Shown here: positions 17,550-25,589 of the stretch, one piece after another
Numbering within the stretch: the first letter of the stretch is position 1
Layout: the number at the start of each line of letters is the position of its first letter
Assembly: GCF_947500065.1 (NCBI RefSeq)
Contig: NZ_CANMQT010000006.1
Span: 124,215 to 188,214 of the forward strand
Source of the DNA: an uncultured Aquimarina sp.
GTDB lineage: Bacteria > Bacteroidota > Bacteroidia > Flavobacteriales > Flavobacteriaceae
Reading direction: 5' to 3'
DNA length: 64,000 nt
Notes under the pieces: generated by a model
The model's database searches: none
Told to the model about the DNA's origin: nothing
What the model saw: only the letters and a program-made list of their open reading frames with translations
Program-made: the position numbers and the translations under genes

Positions 17550-17788
17550 TTAGGTGAGGATGTGCATATTTCAGGAATTTATTTCAGATTACTTATAAAT
17601 TAGTTCTTTATTTATTTGATTTTCAATTAAAAAGCAGGTTTCTATTTGGGATTGAATAATTTTTTCACATTTCTTTAATGAGATACGTGGTATTTATCCT
17701 AAATTTAGCCTAAACTAATTAAAATCAAATACCAAAAGTGAAAATTTGATAGTGATTTTAGTTATGTTTTTATTTACAAACTGTTACT

Positions 17789-17802
17789 CCATATTTTGTA
17801 AG
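17789..17802 (+). promoter_or_regulatory. promoter-like element shared by the small tail proteins, copy 1
   Basis: CCATATTTTGTAAG lies 37 bases before the ATG at 17840. Almost the same block precedes the paralogue at 18404, and the preceding 18 bases (TTATTTA...TTAC) also match. The TATTTTG core is close to the Bacteroidetes -7 element TAnnTTTG with one base missing. Confidence 0.5.
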
Positions 17803-17839
17803 CTATTTAATCATATTATTAATTTAATTCAAAAACAAA

Positions 17840-18280
17840 ATGAATCCTGATTTACAAAACACAATACCTTGCGAAGAAGCTTCAGAATGGACAGCAGCTT
17901 GGAGAAAAAAACATCCGAATGCATGTAATGCTTTTTTAGTTCCTGTAGTAGATTTAATAGAAGTACTAAATGAAATGGGCGTGCTTAGTGATAAGGTTGC
18001 TGCAAAAGCCCAAGGAGAAGCTTGTATAAAAGGCTTAAAGATAAGAGCGTATGGGGCAGTGGGTTCTGATAGCCCAGAGAAGAAACCTGAAGAAAAACTA
18101 CTCGTTGTAGGAACCAAGTATAATAGAAAAACAAAAGTTTATCAGGATATCATTAATGAAGAAATTGATGCTGGAGACGTTAAATTAAATTCTTTTGGAG
18201 AGCCCGTTGTTAGTAGTGGGATTTATGATTTTACAGAACCATGTCCTCCTAGCTGTGACCCTAACAGTCCACTTAATTAA
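17840..18280 (+). CDS. small protein with CPPSCDPN tail, copy 1
   Basis: A 146-residue protein without a visible signal peptide or membrane helix, starting MNPDLQNTIP. Its core is WTAAWRKKHPNACNAFLVP (near residue 17), then VVDLIEVLNEMGVL, a variable lysine-rich middle and the tail YDFTEPCPPSCDPNSPLN. The gene 124 bases downstream is a clear paralogue: same N-terminus, core and last 16 residues, with a diverged middle. This pattern of a conserved head, conserved tail and fast-changing middle fits a protein acted on or recognised at both ends. I do not recognise the family and suggest no reaction. It may be a substrate or ligand of the 7-TM/kinase/regulator set downstream. Confidence 0.72.
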   Translation: MNPDLQNTIPCEEASEWTAAWRKKHPNACNAFLVPVVDLIEVLNEMGVLSDKVAAKAQGEACIKGLKIRAYGAVGSDSPEKKPEEKLLVVGTKYNRKTKVYQDIINEEIDAGDVKLNSFGEPVVSSGIYDFTEPCPPSCDPNSPLN

Positions 18281-18346
18281 AGATTTATTACTATAAGAAT
18301 TTCTATGATCTATTTATTGATTTGAAATTTATTTATAATTTATTAC

Positions 18347-18361
18347 CCTATATTTTGTAAG
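18347..18361 (+). promoter_or_regulatory. promoter-like element shared by the small tail proteins, copy 2
   Basis: CCTATATTTTGTAAG, 42 bases before the ATG at 18404, matches the element at 17789-17802 with one inserted base. This suggests that each paralogue has its own promoter of the same kind. Confidence 0.5.
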
Positions 18362-18403
18362 TCAACTAATTGTAAATTTCACTAATTTAAACCTTAAAAA
18401 AAA

Positions 18404-18826
18404 ATGAATCCGGATAACGAAAACACAATCCCAAAAGACACAGGAGTACAATGGACTGCAAACTGGAGATCTCAGCACCCTAATGCAGTAAATGCATTTT
18501 TGATACCTGCAGTAGATTTTGTAGAAGTATTAAATGAAATTGGAGTATTAGACGACGCTGCTGCAGCCCAAGCCCAAACGAATGCAAATAATCTTAATTC
18601 TAAAGTGAGAGGGTATTTAGCGATTGATGATAATAACACGGAGAAAATGATTTTTGTAGGAACTGAAAATGTTAATGGAGTCGATAGAGATATCATCGAT
18701 GGTACTATTGATGGTACTACGCCGACTACATTGAAATCATCGGCTTCAGATATTAACACAAGTGGAGTTTTTGATTTTACAGAACCATGTCCGCCTTCTT
18801 GTGATCCCAATAGTCCACTGAATTAG
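18404..18826 (+). CDS. small protein with CPPSCDPN tail, copy 2
   Basis: A 140-residue paralogue of the previous protein. It begins MNPDNENTIPKD, carries WTANWRSQHPNAVNAFLIP and AVDFVEVLNEIGVL, and ends FDFTEPCPPSCDPNSPLN. The middle differs most. No signal peptide or helix is visible, and the only cysteines are the two in the tail, whereas copy 1 has further cysteines. It is followed after nine bases by the TTG start of the 7-TM protein, so those genes may be cotranscribed with it. The function is unknown; the shared tail could be a recognition tag for export, processing or sensing. Confidence 0.72.
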   Translation: MNPDNENTIPKDTGVQWTANWRSQHPNAVNAFLIPAVDFVEVLNEIGVLDDAAAAQAQTNANNLNSKVRGYLAIDDNNTEKMIFVGTENVNGVDRDIIDGTIDGTTPTTLKSSASDINTSGVFDFTEPCPPSCDPNSPLN

Positions 18827-18835
18827 AATTTTATT

Positions 18836-19477
18836 TTGGGAAATAACTATTTTTTGTGGTTTGGCATTGTTACAAGTATATTTTTAATGCTAAACACGTT
18901 TTTGTATTTTAAAAGCTTTATCAAGTTTGATAAAGCTTTTAAAATATTTTCGATTTATTTATTACTTATGTGTTTAGTTCAGGTAATATCAATATTTATC
19001 GGAAAGGTTTTACATAAACCAAATCTTTTTTTATCACATTTCTATTTTATATTTCAGTTCATTTTTTTGTCATTATTTTATTATGAATTAATAAAGAGTA
19101 AGATTATATTATATATGATTTTTCCAATTTTTTCATATTTAGGGTATCAATACATAGATAGTCCCGAAATGTTTTTTAGATATAATGCGGTTGGAATAGC
19201 CATAACTCAGATTTTATTAATCGTTTATTCTATGGTTTATTTTTATCATAGTTTGCAAGGTAAAATAGTATTTATAATAGTAAATATTGGTCTTTTTTTG
19301 TATTTGATATCAAGTACATTAATTTTTGCTTCGGGAAATTTGATATTTAGTATTAATATTTCAGAATCAATGAACTATATATTGATTAATTTTAAAAGAA
19401 TATTATATTTTGTTTTCCAAATCTTAATTTTTATTGAATGGAGAAAGAATTACTACAAGAAGATTCACAGATCATAG
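18836..19477 (+). CDS. 7-TM membrane protein preceding a histidine kinase
   Basis: A 213-residue, very hydrophobic protein. I count seven helices: FLWFGIVTSIFLMLNTFLYF, FSIYLLLMCLVQVISIFIG, FYFIFQFIFLSLFYYELI, IILYMIFPIFSYLGYQYI, VGIAITQILLIVYSMVYFY, VFIIVNIGLFLYLISSTLIF and ILYFVFQILIFIEW. The start is TTG at 18836; an in-frame ATG at 18887 would lose most of helix 1. No catalytic motif is seen. It overlaps the kinase gene by 40 bases, so the two are probably translationally coupled, and it may be the sensing part of the system, a 7-TM receptor handing its signal to a kinase whose own membrane part is one helix. Confidence 0.72.
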   Translation: MGNNYFLWFGIVTSIFLMLNTFLYFKSFIKFDKAFKIFSIYLLLMCLVQVISIFIGKVLHKPNLFLSHFYFIFQFIFLSLFYYELIKSKIILYMIFPIFSYLGYQYIDSPEMFFRYNAVGIAITQILLIVYSMVYFYHSLQGKIVFIIVNIGLFLYLISSTLIFASGNLIFSINISESMNYILINFKRILYFVFQILIFIEWRKNYYKKIHRS

Positions 19478-20244
19478 TGATTATCTTGATTGCTATTTTG
19501 GTCTTATTGCTTATGGCAGTGGCATTGGTGCTTTTCTTTTTCTTTTCTCGTAAGAAAATTATCGCTGCAGAACTAGAAAAAGCTACTTTAGAGATTACAT
19601 ATCAAAAAGATCTGTTACATAGTACCATAGAAACACAAGAAGAAGAACGTAAACGGATTGCGCAAGATTTGCACGATGCCATCAGTGCTAAATTGAATGT
19701 GGTAAGTCTTAGTGCCAATGTATTAATAGATGGTAAATTAGAAAAAGAAGAGCAGGAGCAAACGTTACAGCATATATTATCAGTTACCACAAAAACCTTA
19801 GAGAGTTCTAGAAGATTGGCTCATAATTTGTTACCGCCAATTTTAGAGAATTTTGGACTTAAGGCTGCTATAGAAGAACTTTGTGATGAGTTTATAAGCA
19901 GTAAAAAAGTAACAGTAGATTATGATATTATATACAATGATCTATTGTCTAAAAGTAATGAATTGCATATCTTCAGGATTATTCAGGAACTTTTAAATAA
20001 TTCGGTAAGACACGGTAAAGCCGAAAATGTAGTATTAAAAATAAATGATGATCATGAACAACTAACTATTAAATATTCGGATAATGGAACAGGGTTCGAC
20101 GTAGAATCTGTAAATAAAAAGAAGGGAATAGGACTCAGAAATATTGAAAGTAGGGTAGATATACTCGATGGGAAGCTTTCATATCATAGTGAGATCGGTA
20201 ATGGAGCAACCTTTAATATTAGCACTAAAAAACCTCAACCATGA
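19438..20244 (+). CDS. HisKA_3-type sensor histidine kinase
   Basis: A 268-residue kinase of the NarL/DegS class. One membrane helix spans residues 11-36, a short coiled coil follows, and then the phosphoacceptor region TQEEERKRIAQDLHDAISAK has its histidine near residue 79. The HATPase domain shows ELLNNSVRHGKAENV (N box), YSDNGTGFD (G1) and GIGLRNIESRVDILDG (G2). It has no periplasmic sensor domain, which fits reliance on the overlapping 7-TM protein. The stop overlaps the response-regulator start (ATGA). The predicted target is that regulator. Confidence 0.92.
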   Translation: MEKELLQEDSQIIVIILIAILVLLLMAVALVLFFFFSRKKIIAAELEKATLEITYQKDLLHSTIETQEEERKRIAQDLHDAISAKLNVVSLSANVLIDGKLEKEEQEQTLQHILSVTTKTLESSRRLAHNLLPPILENFGLKAAIEELCDEFISSKKVTVDYDIIYNDLLSKSNELHIFRIIQELLNNSVRHGKAENVVLKINDDHEQLTIKYSDNGTGFDVESVNKKKGIGLRNIESRVDILDGKLSYHSEIGNGATFNISTKKPQP

Positions 20245-20909
20245 AAAAAAACATTATAAAACTAGCTATTGCCGATGACGAAACATTATTCAGACAAGGA
20301 ATTACTTTTATTCTTGATAAAGAGAGTAATATAGAGATTTGCATTCAGGCAGAGAATGGTAATGATTTGATAAAGCAATTAAATCTTACAAGGGATTTAC
20401 CGGAAGTTATTTTAATGGATCTTAAAATGCCTGATCTAAATGGAGTAGAAACCACTAAGATCATCAAGAAAAAATTTCCGGAAATCAAAATCATAGCGTT
20501 AACAAGTTATTACAGTAAGCCATTTATACTTAATATGATGCAACAAGGTTCTGTGGCATATCTTGCTAAAAATGCTACACCGACAGAAGTTATAAATACC
20601 ATAAATCAAGTAGCGATAAAGGGATTTTACTATGACGATAATGTCATGAGTATTTTGGAAGAAGCTTCCTTGAAAATAAACAAGCAAACTAGAGACGATG
20701 AATATTTAACCAAACGAGAGCGAGAGGTTCTTAAATTAATTTGCGAGCAAAAAACTACTACAGAAATCGCAGAACAATTATTTATAAGCCCTAGAACGGT
20801 GGAAGGCCATCGTAATAATTTATTGGTAAAAACCGGTTCTAAAAACATCGCTGGTTTAGTTATACACGCGATAGAAAATCAAATTTTCGTTCGTAATGCA
20901 GAACTATAA
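20241..20909 (+). CDS. LuxR/NarL-type response regulator
   Basis: A 222-residue two-domain regulator. The receiver domain has the acidic pair IADDETLFRQG, the phosphorylated aspartate in MDLKMPDLNG near residue 60, a conserved ALTSYY threonine region and a YLAKNATPTE lysine. The C-terminal LuxR-type helix-turn-helix spans about 155-215: LTKREREVLKLICEQKTTTE and IAEQLFISPRTVEGHRNNLL. It overlaps the kinase by four bases. Likely targets are the tail-protein promoters upstream, judged only by proximity. Confidence 0.93.
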   Translation: MKKNIIKLAIADDETLFRQGITFILDKESNIEICIQAENGNDLIKQLNLTRDLPEVILMDLKMPDLNGVETTKIIKKKFPEIKIIALTSYYSKPFILNMMQQGSVAYLAKNATPTEVINTINQVAIKGFYYDDNVMSILEEASLKINKQTRDDEYLTKREREVLKLICEQKTTTEIAEQLFISPRTVEGHRNNLLVKTGSKNIAGLVIHAIENQIFVRNAEL

Positions 20910-20987
20910 ATCTAAGAATATGATCATCTCGTGCAGATGGAACTCGATAATTTTTATAAACTAAAAAGATACGATTGGGCTAAACTT

Positions 20988-22169
20988 TTACACTTTTTTA
21001 CAGACTAAAATTGTTTTCTCATCATTGCAGTTGGTGGTGAAAAATAAATAGATATCACCACCATCTTTAATTTTGAATTTTTTACGAATTTCAGAAACAG
21101 CTATTGGAAAATTACGGGTAGTAATATTTGCTTTGACAAACTTTTCCCTTTTTAGGATTTGTTTTTGATAAGGTAATACAGAAATTACCTCAAAGCTTCT
21201 ACCCGGAAATTCAATTTTGTGATCAGCAGTATAGAGATGCGAATGCTGATGGAGTTTTTCTAATCTAAAGGCATTTGTGATGCTATGAAAAGCTCCTGCT
21301 TTTAGTATAGCAGCATTCGGTTCGTAGATATATTTTTTAGGTAAGGATAGTTCGGACAGGATATTTTTTTCTTCTTTAAGTAAAAAAGAGAAGGCCTTTG
21401 TTTTGTCCTTTACAATATTAACGGCTTTAATAATAGTATCGTTTTGGATGTCTTTTTCTAATATCCATAACAATTCTTTTACTTCATTATTAACTGCAAC
21501 TACGTGAATTTCTTTTACAAATTGTAACGATTTCAATCCAGAATGAATATCCAGTAATGGAGAAGTTTTAATTAGAATATGCTTGCTTTTAGAAAATAAT
21601 AAGTCTAAGTTTTTGGGCACATCTGGCAGGCAATCTTCTAAGAAAAAGACTTTACCTTTACTATCGTGTCTTCTGGAAGGATCTATATAAATCCAGTCAA
21701 CCGTGTCCAAGTTATCTAAAATATTTAATCCATCTCCAATGTGAGTTTCAATAGTGTTAGCATCAAGAATCCGAAAGTTATGCGATGCAATCTCACTCAA
21801 CTCAGCATTCAGTTCGCAATGAATAATGCGTTTTATTTTTTTAGAAAAATAATAATCATCTATCCCAAAACCCCCAGTAAGATCCACCAATGTATCTCCA
21901 GAAATTAGGTCGCTTTTGTACAATGCTGTAGTTACAGATGAAGTTTGTTCTAAGTTTAAAGTAGGTGGGTAATAGATACCTTTTGTTTGGTGCCAAAGAG
22001 GTAATTTATTTTTAGCTTTAATTCTTCCATTAATCTGTTGAGCCAATTCCTGAATATTAATATGTTGAAAAGGACTACCGGCTAGTATTAACTTTGCTAA
22101 ATCTACGTTATCGTCAGATTTCTTAAAGATGTATTCTTGAACCTTTGTATGTAGGATATCAGTATTCAA
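20988..22169 (-). CDS. class I SAM-dependent methyltransferase with THUMP-like domain
   Basis: A 393-residue protein. The middle third is a Rossmann methyltransferase: LVDLTGGFGIDDYYFSKKI for SAM binding, HCELNAEL for the acidic ribose contact, and YIDPSRRHDSKGKVF (the DPxRR form of the DPPY-type catalytic loop). The last third reads like the THUMP-like domain found with these enzymes in Bacteroidetes. The N-terminal 90 residues are helical. The family is presumed to modify a nucleic acid, but the substrate is not known. The gene lies four bases downstream of the AI-2E permease gene and runs convergent with the response regulator. Confidence 0.82.
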   Translation of the reverse strand: MNTDILHTKVQEYIFKKSDDNVDLAKLILAGSPFQHINIQELAQQINGRIKAKNKLPLWHQTKGIYYPPTLNLEQTSSVTTALYKSDLISGDTLVDLTGGFGIDDYYFSKKIKRIIHCELNAELSEIASHNFRILDANTIETHIGDGLNILDNLDTVDWIYIDPSRRHDSKGKVFFLEDCLPDVPKNLDLLFSKSKHILIKTSPLLDIHSGLKSLQFVKEIHVVAVNNEVKELLWILEKDIQNDTIIKAVNIVKDKTKAFSFLLKEEKNILSELSLPKKYIYEPNAAILKAGAFHSITNAFRLEKLHQHSHLYTADHKIEFPGRSFEVISVLPYQKQILKREKFVKANITTRNFPIAVSEIRKKFKIKDGGDIYLFFTTNCNDEKTILVCKKV

Positions 22170-22172
22170 TTG

Positions 22173-23261
22173 TTACAACTCCTTAGTCAATTGCTTTACA
22201 ATCTTATACTCAGATAAAAATTCTTTTGCAATAACCTTAATAGCGGTATAAAATGGAACTGCTACAATCAATCCTCCAATTCCGAATAATGCTCCGAAAA
22301 TAAGTATTGCAAGAAAAATTTCTAAAGGATGAGATTTCACACTATTTCCAAAAATTAGAGGCTGATTCAGGAAATTATCGATCAGTTGAATGACAATGTA
22401 TCCTATTAAAATATAAGTTAATTTTGGTAAAATCACGGATTGAAAATCGTATCCTAAATTACTAGTTGTAGCTAATATCAACACCAAAGTTCCTCCAAAT
22501 AGTGGACCCACATAAGGGATTAAATTAAAAATAGCGGCAATTAACGCTACGGCAATGGCATTATGGACTCCGAAAATTAAGAATAAAATAGTATACAAGA
22601 CAAATAGAATTAGTACCTGAAGTAGCAAACCCACAAAGTAACGAGACAATAAATCTTTGATTTTATTAAAAGCTCTCATAAAACGGGTCTCATCCTCATT
22701 TTTGGCAAAAACCATTAAACTCTTTTCTAATAATTTACTGTCTTTTAATAGGAAGAATGAAATGAATAAGACTGAGAAGAGTCCTATAAGTAATGCTCCA
22801 AAACCACTTAAAAAAGTATTGATGGCATTAGGTATCGCTTTTAGGTCAAAAAATTGCATCAGATCCGTTTGCTTGATGAGTTCTATAAAGTTTAGTTTCT
22901 CGACATTAAAATAGTCACTGATCTCCTGGTTTAAACGATCCAGATCATCACCAACTTCATTAATATCGATAGCTCCTATCAATTGTCCTTGTTCAGTAAC
23001 AATCGGAACGAATAATAGAAATAAACTAAGGAACAGTCCTATAGTAATAAATAAAGCAAATACTACTGCTATTGTATTGTTAAATTTTAGTCTTTTTTTT
23101 AAGAATAGAACTAGTGGTCTTCCCATTAAAGAAATCACTGCGGCAAAAGTGATGTATAGTAAAATGGACTGTATTTTGTATAAGAACCAAAGAAGCACTA
23201 GAATACCAACAATGATTGCTATTGCTCTTAGGATACCATAAGCGATTGTTTTTGAATTCAT
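22173..23261 (-). CDS. AI-2E family transporter (PF01594 permease)
   Basis: A 362-residue integral membrane protein with about eight helices arranged two, a loop with a coiled region (residues 75-140), then six. Family marks include the C-terminal VPYVGPLFGGTLVLILA-like block (here LIPYVGPLFGG) and a DNFLNQPLIFG loop. Members have been linked to autoinducer export and sodium/proton exchange, but most are uncharacterised, so the name reflects the family only. It is in a minus-strand run with the TrmH-type gene (two bases upstream) and the methyltransferase (four bases downstream). Confidence 0.9.
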   Translation of the reverse strand: MNSKTIAYGILRAIAIIVGILVLLWFLYKIQSILLYITFAAVISLMGRPLVLFLKKRLKFNNTIAVVFALFITIGLFLSLFLLFVPIVTEQGQLIGAIDINEVGDDLDRLNQEISDYFNVEKLNFIELIKQTDLMQFFDLKAIPNAINTFLSGFGALLIGLFSVLFISFFLLKDSKLLEKSLMVFAKNEDETRFMRAFNKIKDLLSRYFVGLLLQVLILFVLYTILFLIFGVHNAIAVALIAAIFNLIPYVGPLFGGTLVLILATTSNLGYDFQSVILPKLTYILIGYIVIQLIDNFLNQPLIFGNSVKSHPLEIFLAILIFGALFGIGGLIVAVPFYTAIKVIAKEFLSEYKIVKQLTKEL

Positions 23262-23263
23262 CT

Positions 23264-23785
23264 TTAAGAAATATTTTTTGATAACTGTTTTGTAATCTCA
23301 TAGAGTGCAATTCCGGTCGCAGTTGCCACATTCATACTACTATTAGTGCCATACATATTTATGTGAATACTGTTTGTTACTTTAGTTAGTACTTCTTCAG
23401 AAACCCCTAAGCTTTCTTCTCCAATAATAAGCGCAATTTTATCTTTAGGTGGAAAAATATGATCCGAAATGGGAATGCTATTTTCGGTAATTTCTAATCC
23501 GATGATTTTATATCCTTCGGATTTTAGTTTGTCAATAACCGGTATAATATGATTTTCTTGTATATAGGGAATCATTTCCTGAGTGGATCTGGCGGTACGT
23601 TGCATTCGTTTACTAATGACTGTGATATCTTCTCCACAAAAATAAATTCGTTCGATACCAAAACTATCAGCAATCCTAAAAATACTACCAATATTTGCTG
23701 GTGAATTAACACGATCACAAATAAGCGTAATAGGAAACTGTTTTTTGGTAAAACCAGTAACCTCATGATGTAGTTGTGTTGCCAT
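23264..23785 (-). CDS. TrmH/SpoU family RNA 2'-O-methyltransferase
   Basis: A 173-residue SPOUT protein made of the catalytic domain alone. Motif 1 is NSPANIGSIFRIADSFGIE with the catalytic arginine, motif 2 is IIGEESLGVSEEVL and motif 3 is the SAM-binding knot NSSMNVATATGIALYEI. There is no extra N-terminal RNA-binding domain, as in TrmL-like short members. It should methylate the 2'-hydroxyl of a tRNA or rRNA ribose; the target nucleotide cannot be read from sequence. It lies four bases downstream of the DUF4159 gene. Confidence 0.92.
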   Translation of the reverse strand: MATQLHHEVTGFTKKQFPITLICDRVNSPANIGSIFRIADSFGIERIYFCGEDITVISKRMQRTARSTQEMIPYIQENHIIPVIDKLKSEGYKIIGLEITENSIPISDHIFPPKDKIALIIGEESLGVSEEVLTKVTNSIHINMYGTNSSMNVATATGIALYEITKQLSKNIS

Positions 23786-23789
23786 CTAA

Positions 23790-24440
23790 TTAATTTTCAA
23801 AAGCATATTTAATAATATTGGCTCCCATTTTTAATGCTTTTTGACGAACTTCTTCTGAGTCATTATGGATTTCAGGGTTTTCCCAACCATCACCTAAATC
23901 ACTTTCAAAAGTGAATAACAATACCAGCCTTCCTTCATGAGTAATTCCTAAAGCTTGTGGACGCGCTCCATCGTGCTCATGTATTTTAGGCAATCCTTGT
24001 GGGAATTTGTATTTGGACGAAAAAATGGGGTGAGATGCAGGGAGTTCTGTCAATTCTTTATCAGGAAATATCTTCACCAGTTCTTTTCTAATGTATGGTT
24101 CCATTCCATAATTATCATCGATATGTAAAAAACCGCCACTTAAGAGGTAGTTTTGTAAGTTCTCTGCATCTTGTTCTGTGAAAAACACATTACCATGACC
24201 TGTCATATGAATGTATGGATATTGAAAAATATCAACACTCTCTGGTTTTACAGTCTTGGGTTTAGGGCTCATTGCGGTACGTATATTTTGGTTACAAAAT
24301 CGGATTAGATTAGGTAATGCAGTAGGATTACTATACCAATCGCCGCCACCATTGTATTGTAATACTGCGATATCCTGACAGAATACTGCTCCAGAAAATA
24401 ACAAGAGGCAAATAAAACTTGTAAGCTTTGTGATCATCAT
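23790..24440 (-). CDS. DUF4159 domain secreted protein
   Basis: A 216-residue protein with a signal peptide (MMITKLTSFICLLLFSGAVF, cleaved after FCQ). The mature part has the DUF4159 pattern with a flavodoxin or class I amidotransferase-like fold: PYIHMTGHGNVFFTEQDAE, then LLSGGFLHIDDNYG, then LPASHPIFSS. In longer relatives this domain is attached to von Willebrand or BatA-type membrane proteins. The function is unknown. It heads the minus-strand run and is divergent from the DUF1223 gene with a 40-base gap. Confidence 0.85.
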   Translation of the reverse strand: MMITKLTSFICLLLFSGAVFCQDIAVLQYNGGGDWYSNPTALPNLIRFCNQNIRTAMSPKPKTVKPESVDIFQYPYIHMTGHGNVFFTEQDAENLQNYLLSGGFLHIDDNYGMEPYIRKELVKIFPDKELTELPASHPIFSSKYKFPQGLPKIHEHDGARPQALGITHEGRLVLLFTFESDLGDGWENPEIHNDSEEVRQKALKMGANIIKYAFEN

Positions 24441-24480
24441 CGTCTAAATAATAGATTCTAAAAGTACTAAAATAAACGAG

Positions 24481-25200
24481 ATGATAAGAAACCTTTTGAT
24501 ACTATTAACGGTCACTATTTCGGGATTAGTTAACGCTCAGGGCAATAACAATACAATTGTGATAATGGAACTGTTTACATCACAAGGATGCAGTAGTTGT
24601 CCTCCAGCGGATGAATTATTAGATGCTATTAATAAGAGATATGAAAAAGAAAATGTATTTGTCTTATCTTATCACGTAGATTATTGGAATCGATTAGGTT
24701 GGAAAGATCCTTTTAGTGCCGAAGCGTTTAGTGATTACCAAAGAGATTATGCCTTACAGTTTAAAAGTAGATCTATTTATACCCCTCAATTAGTAATCAA
24801 TGGTAGTGAACATTTTACAGGATCTAATAAGACTAAAGCATTGACTGCTATCCGTAATTATTCGAAATCCAAAGCAACCAATACAATTAAGCTTAATAAA
24901 GTAAACAAAGAAAATGATAAGATTACTATACAATATGCTGTGGAAGGTTCAACATTTGATCAAATCACTTTTGCGCTAGTTGTATCGAAACGAAGCACAA
25001 AAATAGGTAGAGGAGAGAATCGAGACAGAACTCTAAAGAATGCTAATATTGTAGCCAATCGCTTAGTTAAAAAAGACATATCAGAATCAGTTACCTTATC
25101 CATTCCTAATTGGATTGATGAAGGTGATAAATTATCAATTATAGCTTATACACAAGAAGCTAATCTACAAACTACTGGAGCAATTAGGCTACCTATCTGA
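24481..25200 (+). CDS. DUF1223 thioredoxin-fold secreted protein
   Basis: A 239-residue protein with a signal peptide ending GLVNAQ. The DUF1223 signature is MELFTSQGCSSCPPADELL near residue 30, with a CxxC pair as in thioredoxins, followed by VLSYHVDYWNRLGWKDPFS. YTPQLVINGSEHF supplies the cis-proline loop typical of the fold. It is probably a periplasmic thiol-disulfide protein, but no substrate is known. It stands alone, divergent from DUF4159 and followed by a 389-base gene-free stretch. Confidence 0.87.
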   Translation: MIRNLLILLTVTISGLVNAQGNNNTIVIMELFTSQGCSSCPPADELLDAINKRYEKENVFVLSYHVDYWNRLGWKDPFSAEAFSDYQRDYALQFKSRSIYTPQLVINGSEHFTGSNKTKALTAIRNYSKSKATNTIKLNKVNKENDKITIQYAVEGSTFDQITFALVVSKRSTKIGRGENRDRTLKNANIVANRLVKKDISESVTLSIPNWIDEGDKLSIIAYTQEANLQTTGAIRLPI

Positions 25201-25589
25201 TTTTGTATTAATAACGAATTTCAAAACCATGAAAATAGATGAAGAAGTAGTGGTTTGCGATCTTGTTCATGGTATTAGGGCTTGTTTGACCCCAAATCAG
25301 AAAGTAATTTGCTGAAGATGCACAATATAATTAATTCTCCTTCTAAATTTAAGCGTGACCATAAAGGTAACGCATTGCATTGCAACTCCTTTCAGTCGAA
25401 CTGTGAGATTTCCATTGGAATCCCTCACGCGAAAAAAAGAGTCAAATTTCAAAACCAAAGAGAAATCTGTCGCACACTCTTTTCCGTTGGTTAAATCAAC
25501 AAAAGAAGGTTGATCGCTTTATAGAGAATAATAGCTTGTTATCTGGTTCGCTTGACATATATTTAAGATAAGTAAACATAAGAAACATC
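25201..25589 (+). other. gene-free stretch with nested inverted repeats, possible structured RNA or 5' leader
   Basis: No convincing gene is present; the 70-codon frame at 25282 lacks family features. The sequence is less AT-rich than neighbouring gaps and holds several inverted repeats: GTGAG 25403-25407 with CTCAC 25424-25428, competing with GCGTGA 25353-25358 for TCACGC 25425-25430; AAAAGAGT 25435-25442 with ACTCTTTT 25476-25483; and ATCAAC 25495-25500 with GTTGAT 25509-25514. Competing stems upstream of a transporter gene are what an attenuator, riboswitch or small RNA would show. I match it to no known RNA class, and pairing this short can arise by chance. Confidence 0.4.

Noticed and set aside
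18472..18810. A 112-codon frame on the minus strand inside the second tail-protein gene
   Set aside because: It is antisense to a gene with a clear paralogue, and its residues are those expected from the reverse complement.
25282..25494. A 70-codon frame in the stretch before the symporter gene
   Set aside because: It has no recognisable pattern, reads across the inverted repeats and lacks a promoter element; the codon make-up is unlike neighbouring genes.
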